Shown: positions 1 through 8,828, counted from the first letter of the stretch. The stretch: 32,798 nt of DNA from Pseudomonadota bacterium (GCA_021795795.1 JAJYPA010000034.1:1-32798), one strand, 5' to 3'. The notes: generated from the letters alone by a model not told the origin. Program-made: numbers and translations.

Positions 1-2
1 CG

Positions 3-446
3 GAAACCGTGACCATGGTGCTTCCAAAGGATAAAAGTTTCATTCGGGAAGTGGAAATGGTACTTCAGGCAGAGCACGCCAGCCGCCAGCGGTTTTCGTC
101 GGTGGCCCCCGTCCGTGAAGGGCACATTCCAGTGCTTATGGCGGCCGGCGGGCTGGATGGTTTCGTCCAGGACGATTCCGGGCGCTATCTGGTCCGCGGC
201 ACGGTGAAGACCGTGTTGCATGTCGATACCAAGGCAAGCCTTGAAGCCAAAAAACTGGCCAAAGAAAAGGCCCGGCAACAATTGGCGATCTCTGTGGATA
301 CAGATAAAAACCAAGGCGTATATCCTGCCCGGTCAACCGTATCTGACAAACCATCACAGATCACCACCATCACCACACGCAAGCATGAGACCCATATCAT
401 GGCGTGGGACATCCAACACAACTTTGATTTGATCACCATCGAATAA
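3..446 (+). CDS. Hypothetical protein, 5' end cut by window edge
   Basis: The reading frame is already open at base 3, so the true start probably lies outside the window; the first in-frame candidates inside are a GTG at 9 and an ATG at 15. The visible part is about 148 residues, with a lysine/alanine-rich helical stretch around residues 75-95 (KASLEAKKLAKEKARQQ) and a His/Thr-rich stretch before a short C-terminal strand-like end. I see no signal peptide or membrane segment and do not recognise the family. The stop (TAA 444-446) overlaps the AAGGAG ribosome site of the next gene, so the two genes are co-transcribed and probably coupled. Confidence 0.7.
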   Translation, partial: ETVTMVLPKDKSFIREVEMVLQAEHASRQRFSSVAPVREGHIPVLMAAGGLDGFVQDDSGRYLVRGTVKTVLHVDTKASLEAKKLAKEKARQQLAISVDTDKNQGVYPARSTVSDKPSQITTITTRKHETHIMAWDIQHNFDLITIE

Positions 447-456
447 GGAGACTCCT

Positions 457-1092
457 ATGTGCAATATCCGAGAGGTTCGGGTCGGCACGGAAACCACGTA
501 CGCCGACGTGCTCGGCGTGGCCAACGTTGACGGCAAGCGGTACTTTGCCATTCTGGGCCTGGTGAGTCGTCGCAGCGGCATGGATTACATGCTGCCTGTC
601 CTGCATCGCGGAGAAAACATCCGCGACAAGGAGAATACATTTTATTCTCTGGGGCAGCGTCGTTACGTTGCCAAACGGGGGAACATGGATGACGGACTGG
701 TGCGATCATTGATTATCCCGACCAGCAATGCCGTGAAGGATTTTACCGGCGAAGAATCGGACATTGACCAGATGCGCATCATTGTATGGCACGGCGAAAG
801 TCCAAAAGAGGATATGATCTGGGCCAATGTCGCCCAAACTCCCATCCCTCTTTTGCCGCATTGGCAGAACCCCCTTATGGAAGTGCTCAGAGACAATGTC
901 CGTCTGGACATTTTGCGGGAACAGGCCGGAATCCCCCCGCGCAAAGTCAGCCGTATCAGTGATATTCATTATGAGATCACTGATGGGTTGTGGGGTGGCG
1001 TGGTTCTGTATGTGGACGACGACGATATCGCCGTAGCTGCCCAACATCTGCTGCGCAGCGGCACCATTATCATGGAGGCACCATGCTGTTAG
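457..1092 (+). CDS. Hypothetical protein, 211 aa, upstream partner of the helicase
   Basis: The ATG at 457 sits behind TAAGGAG (444-450) at normal spacing. The protein is mixed alpha/beta and soluble by appearance, with no membrane segment. Its C-terminus is a tight VVLYVDDDDIAVAAQ stretch followed by MEAPCC at the very end. I cannot assign a family. The gene overlaps the start of the downstream helicase by 10 bases (the helicase ATG is at 1083), so translation of the two is very likely coupled. Together with the preceding gene this makes a three-gene unit ending at the terminator at 3826. A role as a helicase accessory protein is only a guess from position. Confidence 0.8.
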   Translation: MCNIREVRVGTETTYADVLGVANVDGKRYFAILGLVSRRSGMDYMLPVLHRGENIRDKENTFYSLGQRRYVAKRGNMDDGLVRSLIIPTSNAVKDFTGEESDIDQMRIIVWHGESPKEDMIWANVAQTPIPLLPHWQNPLMEVLRDNVRLDILREQAGIPPRKVSRISDIHYEITDGLWGGVVLYVDDDDIAVAAQHLLRSGTIIMEAPCC

Positions 1093-3803
1093 AAACTACC
1101 AAAATTCCCATGGGGGAATTCATGGGCCGGTTCGCATCCCAGTTCTTCGAAAAAGCGAAGGACATGCTCCAACCGGAATATCAACCCGGTCAGCATCCGC
1201 TGATTGACCGACAACTCGCACATTTGCCCATGCTCCGCAAACCGTTCCCTGCCCAGGCAGACAACATCCTGGCGGCTTCGGTTCATCTCTACACATGCAA
1301 TCGGCCAGCCATCGTCCTTTCACAGGACATGGGCACCGGGAAGACGCTGGTGGGGTCCGCCATCGCCATGATGGGAAAACGACCACAACGCACCATCGTT
1401 GTGGTACCACCCCATCTGGTCGCCAAATGGGCAAGGGAAATTGAAGTCACATTCCCCAACGTAGACGTGCATAAAATCAACCACGCCGGCGCCATAGAGG
1501 TGCTGGAAAAAGCGTATCGCGCCCACCCAGGGCGACCGGAAAGACCGGAGTTCTGGATAATCGGGCGGGTGCGCTTGCGCATGAGCTACCGTTTTCACCC
1601 GCAGACCAACACCCGACTGGAGCTTTCCAGATGGGCCGGACGGTATGTAAAACGCCTCACGTGCCCCACCTGCGGCGGCATTCTGATGAAGCCTGGAAAG
1701 AAACCTGACAAAAAAGATACCGAGAGTATGGATCTGACTGAGAAGGTCACTCCTGGCGCCGCTGACGGCTCTGAAGGTAACGAGGATGGCGTCTATTACG
1801 AGTTTGCCGATCATGAATTTCTCCATGCCGCCAAACGTACCTGTCAATATGTGAAAACCGGTGATCAGGTGCAGGAAGGTTGCGGCGCTCCACTGTGGTC
1901 CGCCCGCCGCCAGCATGAAAAATCCACCGAGGAAACCATCGATGCCGCCATTCGCAAATTACCTGGTATCGGCAAGGGGTCTGCGGAGAAGATCATGGCT
2001 CTGGCACCAGCTACGGTCAGGAAAATCATTCGCGATCTCTCAAACGGTGATATCCATCCAGCCATGTCCACTCTGCTCAAGCCATCCACCCTTAAAAAGG
2101 TGCAGGCCTACATTGATCATACAGGATTCACCTTGGGGGACGGGAACTACGCGCCCGTCGAATACATCAAACGGCAAATCAAGAAGGGCTGGTTTGATGT
2201 GGCCATTTTCGATGAACTGCATGAACTCAAGGGCGACAACACCGCGCAAGGGGTGGCGTTCGGTATTCTCGCCAGCCGTTGCCGGAAGGTCATCGGTCTC
2301 ACGGGAACACTGGTGGACGGTTATGCTGCTTCACTCCACCCCTTGCTGTTTCGTTGTGATCCGCAAAGTCTCATTCGCATGGGTTTCGGCGCTGACGACG
2401 GTGCCCGCTTCCAGCGGGAAATGGGCGTGGTGCGGGAAATCGTGGTGGAGGAAGAGGAGGACGATTTGTCCACGTCGCGCGGTCGCAAGGTGGTTCGACG
2501 CCAGACCCGGAACCTCCCCGGGATTCACCCCAACGTGGTGGCCAAGTTGCTGCTACCCAATGCGATTTTCCTGGATCTCCCGGATATCGAAAAAAGCCTG
2601 CAGCAACTCGCCATGGAACAAGGTGCCGGCGAAGTACGTTTGCTCCCCAGTTTTCGGGAAGTGTTTGTCAAAATCACGCAAACGAGTCATCAGGAAGCAA
2701 TGGTCACAAAGTTCTGCAAGGACATCCTCGACGCCATGAAACAAGCCATGAGAAATGGCGGCGGTAAACACCTGATGGGGCCAGTGATGTCTGCGGCATT
2801 GTATGCGGCGGACGGCGGATACCAGAAAGTCGTCTGCCACCCCAAATGGTGTGCGAAACCACTGGAGACACTGGAACCGATAGTGCGTGAGAATGAACTT
2901 CTCGAAAAAGAGCGGTTCATGCTGGACCTCGCACTCCGGTCCGTGTCGGAAGGCCGAAAACTGCTCATTTATACGATCTACACCGACAAGCTGGATCTCA
3001 CTGGCCGGTATCAGCGTATCCTTCGTGAAGCTGGGCTGAATGCCCGCGTGCTGAAAGCCTCAGTGCCCACGGAGATTCGTGAACAGTGGGTGCAGGATGT
3101 GCTGGCAGACGGGTGCGAGGTGCTAATCTGTAATCCCAACCTCGTGAAGACGGGGCTCGATCTGTTTGAGTTCACCGACATCTTCTTCGCCCAGACGGGC
3201 TACTCAACCGACACCGTCCTACAGGCGTCACGGCGTTCCTGGCGCATTGGTCAGGAAAACCCGGTGCGGGTGTACTACGCATCCTATAACCAGACTCCAC
3301 AGATGGTGGCCATGTCGCTCATGGCAAAGAAAATCATGGTGTCCAATCAGGCCAAAGGGAATATCTCCCAGACCGGACTGAGCAGCGCCATAGAAGATGA
3401 GGATGAAACGGGCAGCATGATGGCTATCGCCAATCAGTTTTTGGACGGTATCCGCGACCATACCCATGACGCCATCACTGGCGCAATCAGCCGTCTTTCT
3501 GAAGACGATTGCGCTCATGAGTTCAAGGCGTCCAGCATGCGTACGCTGCAGGCCCTGATGCGAACCCATAATGCCACGACCTGTACCGCTACGGTGGACG
3601 TCACTATTGACCACCGGACGGCGCAACCAGGGCGCACTTTGCTGGACGACTTTACTGAGGATCTGTTGGCCGGTCTGTTCAAGCCGCAAATCTTGAACCC
3701 ACCCAAAGACGTCCGCCGGAAAGTCGCGGCAAGAAAATCCGCACAGAGCAAACAGGCCACCAAGCTGTTGCCACAAACCGGGTTTCTCGATCTATTCGCT
3801 TAA
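1083..3803 (+). CDS. SNF2-family superfamily II helicase/translocase with zinc insertion, 906 aa
   Basis: I place the start at ATG 1083 because GGAGG at 1074-1078 precedes it; the frame stays open upstream to 990 but that part has no ribosome site. Motif I (Walker A) is MGTGKT at residues ~83-88, motif II is DELH at 377-380, motif III is LTGT, and motif VI is SWRIGQ near 719-724 with QASRR in front. This is the SNF2/Rad54 pattern of an ATP-driven double-strand DNA translocase. Between motifs I and II lies a large insertion. It has two Cys pairs (CPTC at 194-197; C..C near 253-266) that look like a zinc ribbon, and a helix-hairpin-helix-like LPGIGKGSAEKI. I see no nuclease or methylase motif. 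The C-terminal ~80 residues are basic. Role in the element is unknown; remodelling or defence functions are both possible for this family. Confidence 0.9.
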   Translation: MLLETTKIPMGEFMGRFASQFFEKAKDMLQPEYQPGQHPLIDRQLAHLPMLRKPFPAQADNILAASVHLYTCNRPAIVLSQDMGTGKTLVGSAIAMMGKRPQRTIVVVPPHLVAKWAREIEVTFPNVDVHKINHAGAIEVLEKAYRAHPGRPERPEFWIIGRVRLRMSYRFHPQTNTRLELSRWAGRYVKRLTCPTCGGILMKPGKKPDKKDTESMDLTEKVTPGAADGSEGNEDGVYYEFADHEFLHAAKRTCQYVKTGDQVQEGCGAPLWSARRQHEKSTEETIDAAIRKLPGIGKGSAEKIMALAPATVRKIIRDLSNGDIHPAMSTLLKPSTLKKVQAYIDHTGFTLGDGNYAPVEYIKRQIKKGWFDVAIFDELHELKGDNTAQGVAFGILASRCRKVIGLTGTLVDGYAASLHPLLFRCDPQSLIRMGFGADDGARFQREMGVVREIVVEEEEDDLSTSRGRKVVRRQTRNLPGIHPNVVAKLLLPNAIFLDLPDIEKSLQQLAMEQGAGEVRLLPSFREVFVKITQTSHQEAMVTKFCKDILDAMKQAMRNGGGKHLMGPVMSAALYAADGGYQKVVCHPKWCAKPLETLEPIVRENELLEKERFMLDLALRSVSEGRKLLIYTIYTDKLDLTGRYQRILREAGLNARVLKASVPTEIREQWVQDVLADGCEVLICNPNLVKTGLDLFEFTDIFFAQTGYSTDTVLQASRRSWRIGQENPVRVYYASYNQTPQMVAMSLMAKKIMVSNQAKGNISQTGLSSAIEDEDETGSMMAIANQFLDGIRDHTHDAITGAISRLSEDDCAHEFKASSMRTLQALMRTHNATTCTATVDVTIDHRTAQPGRTLLDDFTEDLLAGLFKPQILNPPKDVRRKVAARKSAQSKQATKLLPQTGFLDLFA

Positions 3804-3825
3804 ATAATATTGATCAATATCATTC

Positions 3826-3847
3826 AGGGGCCTGGCGCCCCTTTCTT
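3826..3847 (+). terminator. Rho-independent terminator after the helicase gene
   Basis: AGGGGC and GCCCCT pair around the loop CTGGC and are followed by TTCTT. It stands 22 bases after the helicase stop. A separate 14-base perfect palindrome, ATATTGATCAATAT (3807-3820), lies between the stop codon and this hairpin. Confidence 0.7.
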
Positions 3848-4233
3848 GTGCGCCGCAACCATTATCCCCGACACACAAGAAAGGGAAACAGCAAAACACC
3901 AAAAGGCGGTAACTATAGCCCTTTTTGGCGGCATCCCTTCCGTAAAACGCAGCCATAATATCACCGTACCCTAACCCGGCTCGGGTACGGCTTACCGCCC
4001 GCGCAAGAGCCGATTCCACAGGCGCGGAACCGATCCGATATCACACGGGGCGGCTTTCGGGGTTTTTTTGCCATTTTCGCCTCATGTGCGCCGCTTCTTC
4101 CACACTCGGTCACAGCTTCCTTCGGGATCAATTTGATCCCGGCGCTTTGTGTGGAACCCATTCGCTTTACCGCCTCATGGCCGCCACCGGAGCGTTACCC
4201 GGAAATCACTTTCCCCCGACACAGGAGAATACC
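3848..4233 (+). promoter_or_regulatory. Structured leader/regulatory region of nrdA
   Basis: These 386 bases hold no gene I believe. They contain a hairpin at 3963-3989 (CCGTACCC paired with GGGTACGG) and a 19-base near-perfect palindrome, CGGGATCAATTTGATCCCG (4123-4141), that looks like a protein-binding operator about 95 bases before the nrdA start. I could not find a convincing pair of NrdR boxes. The promoter of nrdA should lie here, because a terminator closes the previous gene just upstream. An in-frame ATG at 4084 exists but lacks a ribosome site. Confidence 0.4.
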
Positions 4234-7200
4234 ATGTTGCACACCATAAAACGGGACGGGAACCTCGCCCCTTTCGACGCCTCGAAGATAGAGGCCGCCA
4301 TCACCATGGCGTTCATCAAAGACGCTGACGGTAATCCACGAGCCGGAACCGAGCATTCGGCTGCGGTCCGCGATAAGGTGAAAACCATTATGACGGCCGT
4401 GGTCTCCACTCTGGAGTCCCGCCCCAATGACGGCACCGTGCATATCGAAGATATCCAGGACCAGGTGGAACTGGCCCTCATGCGCTCCGGCGAACACAAG
4501 ATCGCCCGTGACTATGTGCTGTATCGGGAGAAGCGTGCGCAAAGCCGCAAGGCCTGCGCGCTGACGCCCGCAACTGATCGCCAAATCTGTGTGTTAAACA
4601 GCGATAGCGAGCTGCTGCCACTCGACATGGACGACATCCGCGCATGTGTGGAGATCGCCTGCGCCGGCACGATCAATCACAACACGGCTGACCATGAATC
4701 TCTGCTCAAGCAGGCTATACCCATGCTGTATGACGGGATGCCGGAGCGCGATGTCAATAAAGCACTGGTGTTCTCCGCACGTTCTTTGATCGAGCGGGAT
4801 TCCAGCTACGCTTACATTGCCGCAGCGTTATTCCTCCGTGATATCCAACGGGAAGTATTTAACCTGGATCACGCTGTGGATGAAGCGGAAGCCGTTGATC
4901 TGTACCCAGATTACTTTGTGGAATACATTCGGCACGGCATCTCTATTGGCCGCCTGGATCCGCGTCTCGGTACATTCGATCTGCGCAAATTGGCGGCAGC
5001 CATCAACTGCAGCCGCGATTATGACTTGCAGTATTTGGGCCTACAGATTCTCTACGACCGGTACTTCATTCATGAAAATGAACGCCGGCTGGAGTTGCCG
5101 CAGATCATGTGGATGCGCGTCGCTATGGGCCTCGCCATCAACGAAATCGACCGTGAAGCGCGAGCCATCGAATTCTACAATGTGCTCTCGACATTTCGGT
5201 TCGTCTGTTCCACTCCGACTCTATTCAATGCCGGGACCACGCACCCCCAGTTGTCTAGCTGTTTTCTGACGACGGTGCCAGACGATCTCGAAGGGATCTA
5301 TGACGCCGTCAAGGAAAACGCCCTGCTCTCCAAGTTTTCCGGCGGGCTCGGTAACGACTGGACCCCGGTGCGCGGTATGGGTGCATGGATCAAGGGTACC
5401 AACGGCAAATCTCAGGGCGTCGTGCCATTTTTGAAAGTGGTTAACGATACCGCTGTGGCAGTCAATCAGTGTTTTGCGCCAGATACGCTGGTCTACACCC
5501 AGCAGGGTGCCAAGCCAATCAGCCAAATCCATAAAGGTGACCTGGTGATGGGTATCAGCGGAACTTACCGCGAGGTACTGGAGCGCATGACCTATGCGCA
5601 AAATGACCCCATGGTGGAAGTCCGCGTGAAGCACAGTTTGTCACCGGAGCGGGTCACCGCAGGTCATCCAATATTTGCCATTCAGGGCATTCCATTGGGC
5701 GAATCTTCACATCGCACCATACAGCGCATCTCGAAAGGCAAAATCGTCCCAATATGGGCCGATGCGGGTACCCTGCAAGTCGGTGATTATGCGGCACAGG
5801 TGATTCCCAGCGAAACTATTCCTGTGGAAGGGTTCACGGAAAACGACGCTTTTCTATATGGCATCATGCTCGGAGACGGACATGTCGGCATCAAGAATGG
5901 CTTAAACCGCGAGTACCTGACAAATCGCGGCATTCATTTTTGGGAAACATGGCAACATGGCAGTGCCCATGCCATTCGCTGGTCCTATGGCCGCGAACTA
6001 GTGCGCAACACTGTCAACGGTCAATTTGTTACCGGAGGCGAGATACCGGTTCTGCCGTTCACTTATGCGGATATGTACAACGTTAATGGCGACAAACAAG
6101 TGGCCTCGCGCTTCCTGCATTTGCCGGAATCCCAAACATTGGCAATACTCAAAGGGCTTCTACTGACCGACGGCCATGTGGTCCGTGGCAAAGATGTGTT
6201 TTTCAACACCGCCTCACGGACCTTGGCGGAAAACGTGCGTTACTTGCTGTTGCGTTTGGGTATTGCATGTTCTGGTCGTGAGCGTGACCGACGTGGTGAA
6301 TCACATCTGACAACTCGCAAGAATGGTTCTCAGGATGTTATCCGCAATGGAATTTCCTACGAATTAAGGATTCCTGCCCACCAAAAAATCGCCTCATTAG
6401 TGGGATGTCAGCCGGTCACCAAATACAACGCCATCCGTTTGGGAAAGTGGCTGTTTTCTCGGGTAACCGCCATACAGCCCATACAGCCGGTGCCATTTGT
6501 GTGCGATTTGAAGGTTGAAGGGGATGAAAGTTACATGACGTCCTCTTTCCTCGCGCATAATGGCGGCAAGCGCAAAGGCGCGGTTTGTGCCTACCTGGAA
6601 ACTTGGCACATCGACATCGAGGAATTTCTCGACCTGCGCAAAAACACCGGCGACGATCGTCGGCGGATGCACGATATGGACACGGCCAACTGGATTCCAG
6701 ATCTGTTCATGGAGCGCATGGAAGCGAACGCGGAGTGGACACTGTTCAGTCCGAACGAAGTGCCTGACCTGCATGATCTGAGCGGCAAGGCCTTCAAACA
6801 GCGGTACGAGGAATGCGAACGTCTCGCTGATGAAGGGAAAATCACCCTGTTCAAGCGGGTCAAGGCGGTCGAGTTATGGCGCAAGATGTTGAGTGCGCTA
6901 TTCGAGACTGGGCACCCGTGGATCACCTTCAAGGATCCCTGCAATGTTCGCAGTCCGCAGGGGCATGTCGGGGTGGTACATTCGTCCAACCTATGTACCG
7001 AAATCACCCTCAACAGCAGTAAGGATGAAACCGCCGTCTGCAATCTTGGGTCGGTCAACCTGCTCAAGCACATCGTCCCCAATCCGGTCATCCATACAGA
7101 GGGTGACGAACAGGTGCGATACCATGGAGAAGGACTGCTCACGGAGTTCATCGACACGGACGAAGCGTTGGTCCGTATCAACACGGAATCGCTTGAGCAG

Positions 7201-8178
7201 ACGGTAAGGACGGCCATGCGCATGCTGGACAATGTCATCGACCTGAATTTCTACGCCACTCCAAAGGCGCGGAATGCCAACATGCGCCACCGGGCGGTAG
7301 GCCTTGGTCTCATGGGCTATGCCGACGCTCTGTTCGCGTTGAAAATACCCATGGACTGCGCGGCCGCGGTCACTTTTGCAGACGTCTCGCAGGAGGCGAT
7401 TTCCTACTTCGCCATTGACGCTTCTGCGGACTTGGCTCGCGAACGCGGAAGCTACCACAGCTTTCCCGGATCCGATTGGTCCAAAGGGGTTCTGCCCATC
7501 GACACCATCTCGCGTTTGGAGAACGAACGCGCCCTTCCGGTGGAACTCGTCATGGGATACGCCATGGATGAAGATCATTGGGTGGCGCTCAGAACCAAAG
7601 TAGCGGGCGGCATGCGGAACAGCAACTGCATGGCGGTAGCTCCAACGGCCACCATTTCCAACATCGTAGGCGTCAGCCAGGGTATTGATCCGGTCTACCA
7701 GAACATCTTCGTCAAGTCGAACTTGTCGGGGGAGTTCACCGTGGTCAACCGGGCCATGGAAGATGACCTTGCCAGGTTGGATATCTGGGATGACGTCATG
7801 ATCAATGACCTCAAGTATTTCGATGGTTCATTGGCACAGATCGACCGCGTACCGGCTGACCTGAAGCGTTTGTACGCCACTGCCTTCGAGATCGACCCGG
7901 AATGGTTGGTGCAAATGGCGGCTCACCGCCAAAAGTGGATCGACCAGGCGCAAAGCCTGAATCTGTATCTGGCGCAGCCTTCTGGCAAGAAACTGGATGC
8001 CCTATACCGGTTGGCGTGGAGAATGGGTCTGAAAACGACCTATTACCTGCGCTCACTAGGGGCCACATCCGCCGAGAAATCGACAGTAGATCGTGGTTCT
8101 CTCAACGCAGTTTCCGCCATCAGCCCGGCCCCAAAGGCCTGCCTGATCGACGATCCGACTTGCGAGGCATGCCAGTAA
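4234..8178 (+). CDS. nrdA: Class I ribonucleoside-diphosphate reductase large subunit with intein
   Basis: The start is the ATG at 4234, seven bases after AGGAG. The precursor is 1314 aa; without the 364-aa intein (residues 413-776) the enzyme would be 950 aa, normal for the NrdA group with two ATP cones. The first cone (IKRDGNLAPFDASKIEAAI) begins at residue 4; a second starts near 112. It reduces ribonucleoside diphosphates to deoxyribonucleotides, needing an NrdB radical subunit. Key residues are present: redox pair Cys343 (QLSSC) and Cys936 (AVCNLGS), active-site Cys921 in SNLCTE, and a C-terminal CEACQ tail for re-reduction (precursor numbering). No nrdB is in the window, so it must use a partner from elsewhere. 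A terminator follows at 8193. Confidence 0.95.
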   Translation: MLHTIKRDGNLAPFDASKIEAAITMAFIKDADGNPRAGTEHSAAVRDKVKTIMTAVVSTLESRPNDGTVHIEDIQDQVELALMRSGEHKIARDYVLYREKRAQSRKACALTPATDRQICVLNSDSELLPLDMDDIRACVEIACAGTINHNTADHESLLKQAIPMLYDGMPERDVNKALVFSARSLIERDSSYAYIAAALFLRDIQREVFNLDHAVDEAEAVDLYPDYFVEYIRHGISIGRLDPRLGTFDLRKLAAAINCSRDYDLQYLGLQILYDRYFIHENERRLELPQIMWMRVAMGLAINEIDREARAIEFYNVLSTFRFVCSTPTLFNAGTTHPQLSSCFLTTVPDDLEGIYDAVKENALLSKFSGGLGNDWTPVRGMGAWIKGTNGKSQGVVPFLKVVNDTAVAVNQCFAPDTLVYTQQGAKPISQIHKGDLVMGISGTYREVLERMTYAQNDPMVEVRVKHSLSPERVTAGHPIFAIQGIPLGESSHRTIQRISKGKIVPIWADAGTLQVGDYAAQVIPSETIPVEGFTENDAFLYGIMLGDGHVGIKNGLNREYLTNRGIHFWETWQHGSAHAIRWSYGRELVRNTVNGQFVTGGEIPVLPFTYADMYNVNGDKQVASRFLHLPESQTLAILKGLLLTDGHVVRGKDVFFNTASRTLAENVRYLLLRLGIACSGRERDRRGESHLTTRKNGSQDVIRNGISYELRIPAHQKIASLVGCQPVTKYNAIRLGKWLFSRVTAIQPIQPVPFVCDLKVEGDESYMTSSFLAHNGGKRKGAVCAYLETWHIDIEEFLDLRKNTGDDRRRMHDMDTANWIPDLFMERMEANAEWTLFSPNEVPDLHDLSGKAFKQRYEECERLADEGKITLFKRVKAVELWRKMLSALFETGHPWITFKDPCNVRSPQGHVGVVHSSNLCTEITLNSSKDETAVCNLGSVNLLKHIVPNPVIHTEGDEQVRYHGEGLLTEFIDTDEALVRINTESLEQTVRTAMRMLDNVIDLNFYATPKARNANMRHRAVGLGLMGYADALFALKIPMDCAAAVTFADVSQEAISYFAIDASADLARERGSYHSFPGSDWSKGVLPIDTISRLENERALPVELVMGYAMDEDHWVALRTKVAGGMRNSNCMAVAPTATISNIVGVSQGIDPVYQNIFVKSNLSGEFTVVNRAMEDDLARLDIWDDVMINDLKYFDGSLAQIDRVPADLKRLYATAFEIDPEWLVQMAAHRQKWIDQAQSLNLYLAQPSGKKLDALYRLAWRMGLKTTYYLRSLGATSAEKSTVDRGSLNAVSAISPAPKACLIDDPTCEACQ
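5470..6561 (+). other. Intein with LAGLIDADG homing endonuclease, inside nrdA
   Basis: Comparison with the conserved NrdA run AVAVNQ-GGKRKGA places the insert exactly between Gln and Gly. It begins CFAPDTLVYT (Cys1, splicing block A) and ends SSFLAHN (His-Asn, block G), preceded by block F (VCDLKVEGDESYM). Two LAGLIDADG-type motifs, LYGIMLGDGHV and LKGLLLTDGHV, mark a homing endonuclease in the middle, giving a full-size 364-residue element. The odd point is the residue after the final Asn: it is Gly (codon GGC 6562), whereas standard splicing uses Cys, Ser or Thr there. Boundaries are firm because joining the flanks restores the NrdA sequence without a gap. Confidence 0.93.
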
Positions 8179-8192
8179 CGATGTAGTTCCTA

Positions 8193-8221
8193 CCCCATCG
8201 CCTATAGCGGTGGGGTTTTAT
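8193..8221 (+). terminator. Terminator of nrdA
   Basis: CCCCATCGC pairs with GCGGTGGGG over nine positions (one G-T) around CTATA, and TTTTAT follows. It lies 15 bases after the nrdA stop. A second GC-rich hairpin, GGCCAGG/CCTGGCC at 8227-8246, follows directly and may back it up. Confidence 0.8.
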
Positions 8222-8265
8222 AACAGGGCCAGGGCTTATCCTGGCCTTTCCTGAAACTTTTCCAC

Positions 8266-8295
8266 ACAAGATGTTTCAGGACAAGATGTTTCAGG
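8266..8295 (+). repeat. Perfect 15-bp tandem direct repeat
   Basis: ACAAGATGTTTCAGG occurs twice without a gap. An inverted partial copy, CCTGAAAC, lies just upstream at 8250-8257, so GTTTCAGG is present three times in about 45 bases. It could be a binding site for a regulator of the small gene at 8436, or simple slippage. Confidence 0.6.
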
Positions 8296-8358
8296 AAAGA
8301 TTTTCGCCCGCCTGAGCCTGTCAGGCCGCCACTGGACGTTCCAGCAATCATAACCCTG

Positions 8359-8428
8359 CATGGGAGCCTATCCCATGGGGGGATACGTGCCTTCTTCAGC
8401 AGGAACATAACCCCTCTTGGGGAAGGAG
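8359..8428 (+). promoter_or_regulatory. Hairpin leader in front of the 66-aa gene
   Basis: Two hairpins are packed before the start: CATGGGA/TCCCATG (8359-8377) and CCCC-TCTT-GGGG (8411-8422). The second touches the AAGGAG ribosome site (8423-8428), so its folding could limit access by the ribosome. Confidence 0.4.
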
Positions 8429-8435
8429 CCGTAAC

Positions 8436-8636
8436 ATGTTCAATTACAAAAAAGCAGCAGATCTTCTTGCTGGGCGTATCTCCAATGTGTCCCACGCTGT
8501 GGCGGTTTTCATTCTGGTCCACGATATTTTCGTGAGCAGCATGGACAACATGGCCGCAGCGGCTGGCGCATGGATCGTCATGCAGGCACTCAGCTTCATA
8601 CTGAAATCCTGGTCAGATGGTCTTCCTGGTCCTTGA
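8436..8636 (+). CDS. Small hydrophobic protein, 66 aa
   Basis: ATG at 8436 follows AAGGAG at good spacing. The middle (about residues 20-58) is hydrophobic, with VAVFILVHDIFV and AAGAWIVMQALSFIL stretches separated by SSMDN, suggesting two short membrane helices joined by a tight turn. There are no known motifs and I do not recognise it. It stands alone between the nrdA terminator and the next small membrane gene, behind a hairpin leader. Confidence 0.65.
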   Translation: MFNYKKAADLLAGRISNVSHAVAVFILVHDIFVSSMDNMAAAAGAWIVMQALSFILKSWSDGLPGP

Positions 8637-8693
8637 TTCACAAGAAACCTCCGACTAAACTGTTATCATTGTTATTTCATATGAGGCCAAAAA

Positions 8694-8828
8694 ATGAACC
8701 AGATCGACTGGGCACTCCTCATCTTGACGCTTGGCTCAGGCCTCGCGACAGGATTGATCATATTTTTTGGGGAACGCCAGCAACGCAAGACGCACCGGCA
8801 TTCATCCCATTCCCACCATAATCAATGA
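8694..8828 (+). CDS. Small membrane protein with His-rich tail, 44 aa
   Basis: This 44-codon frame is preceded by a GAGG at 8683-8686. The protein starts MNQIDWALLILTLGSGLATG, one clear transmembrane helix (about residues 6-25), followed by a charged stretch (GERQQRKTHR) and the His/Ser-rich tail HSSHSHHNQ. The topology would be a single-pass anchor with a possible metal-binding tail. A weak promoter-like pair, TTGATT (8634) and TAAACT (8656) 16 bases apart, precedes it. Function unknown; the gene is short, so the call is moderate. Confidence 0.5.
   Translation: MNQIDWALLILTLGSGLATGLIIFFGERQQRKTHRHSSHSHHNQ

Noticed and set aside
990..1082. Longer N-terminus for the helicase
   Set aside because: The frame is open but lies inside the upstream gene and has no ribosome site; GGAGG before ATG 1083 decides.
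1861..2739. 292-codon plus-strand frame in another phase within the helicase gene
   Set aside because: Composition rich in Arg, Trp, Ser and Cys, typical of an out-of-phase reading; the helicase motifs run through the same region.
3792..4161. Minus-strand frames in the nrdA leader
   Set aside because: No ribosome sites, biased composition, and they cover leader hairpins.
4084..4233. 50-residue N-terminal extension of NrdA
   Set aside because: The ATP cone begins right after ATG 4234, which has AGGAG; the extension has no ribosome site and an odd composition.
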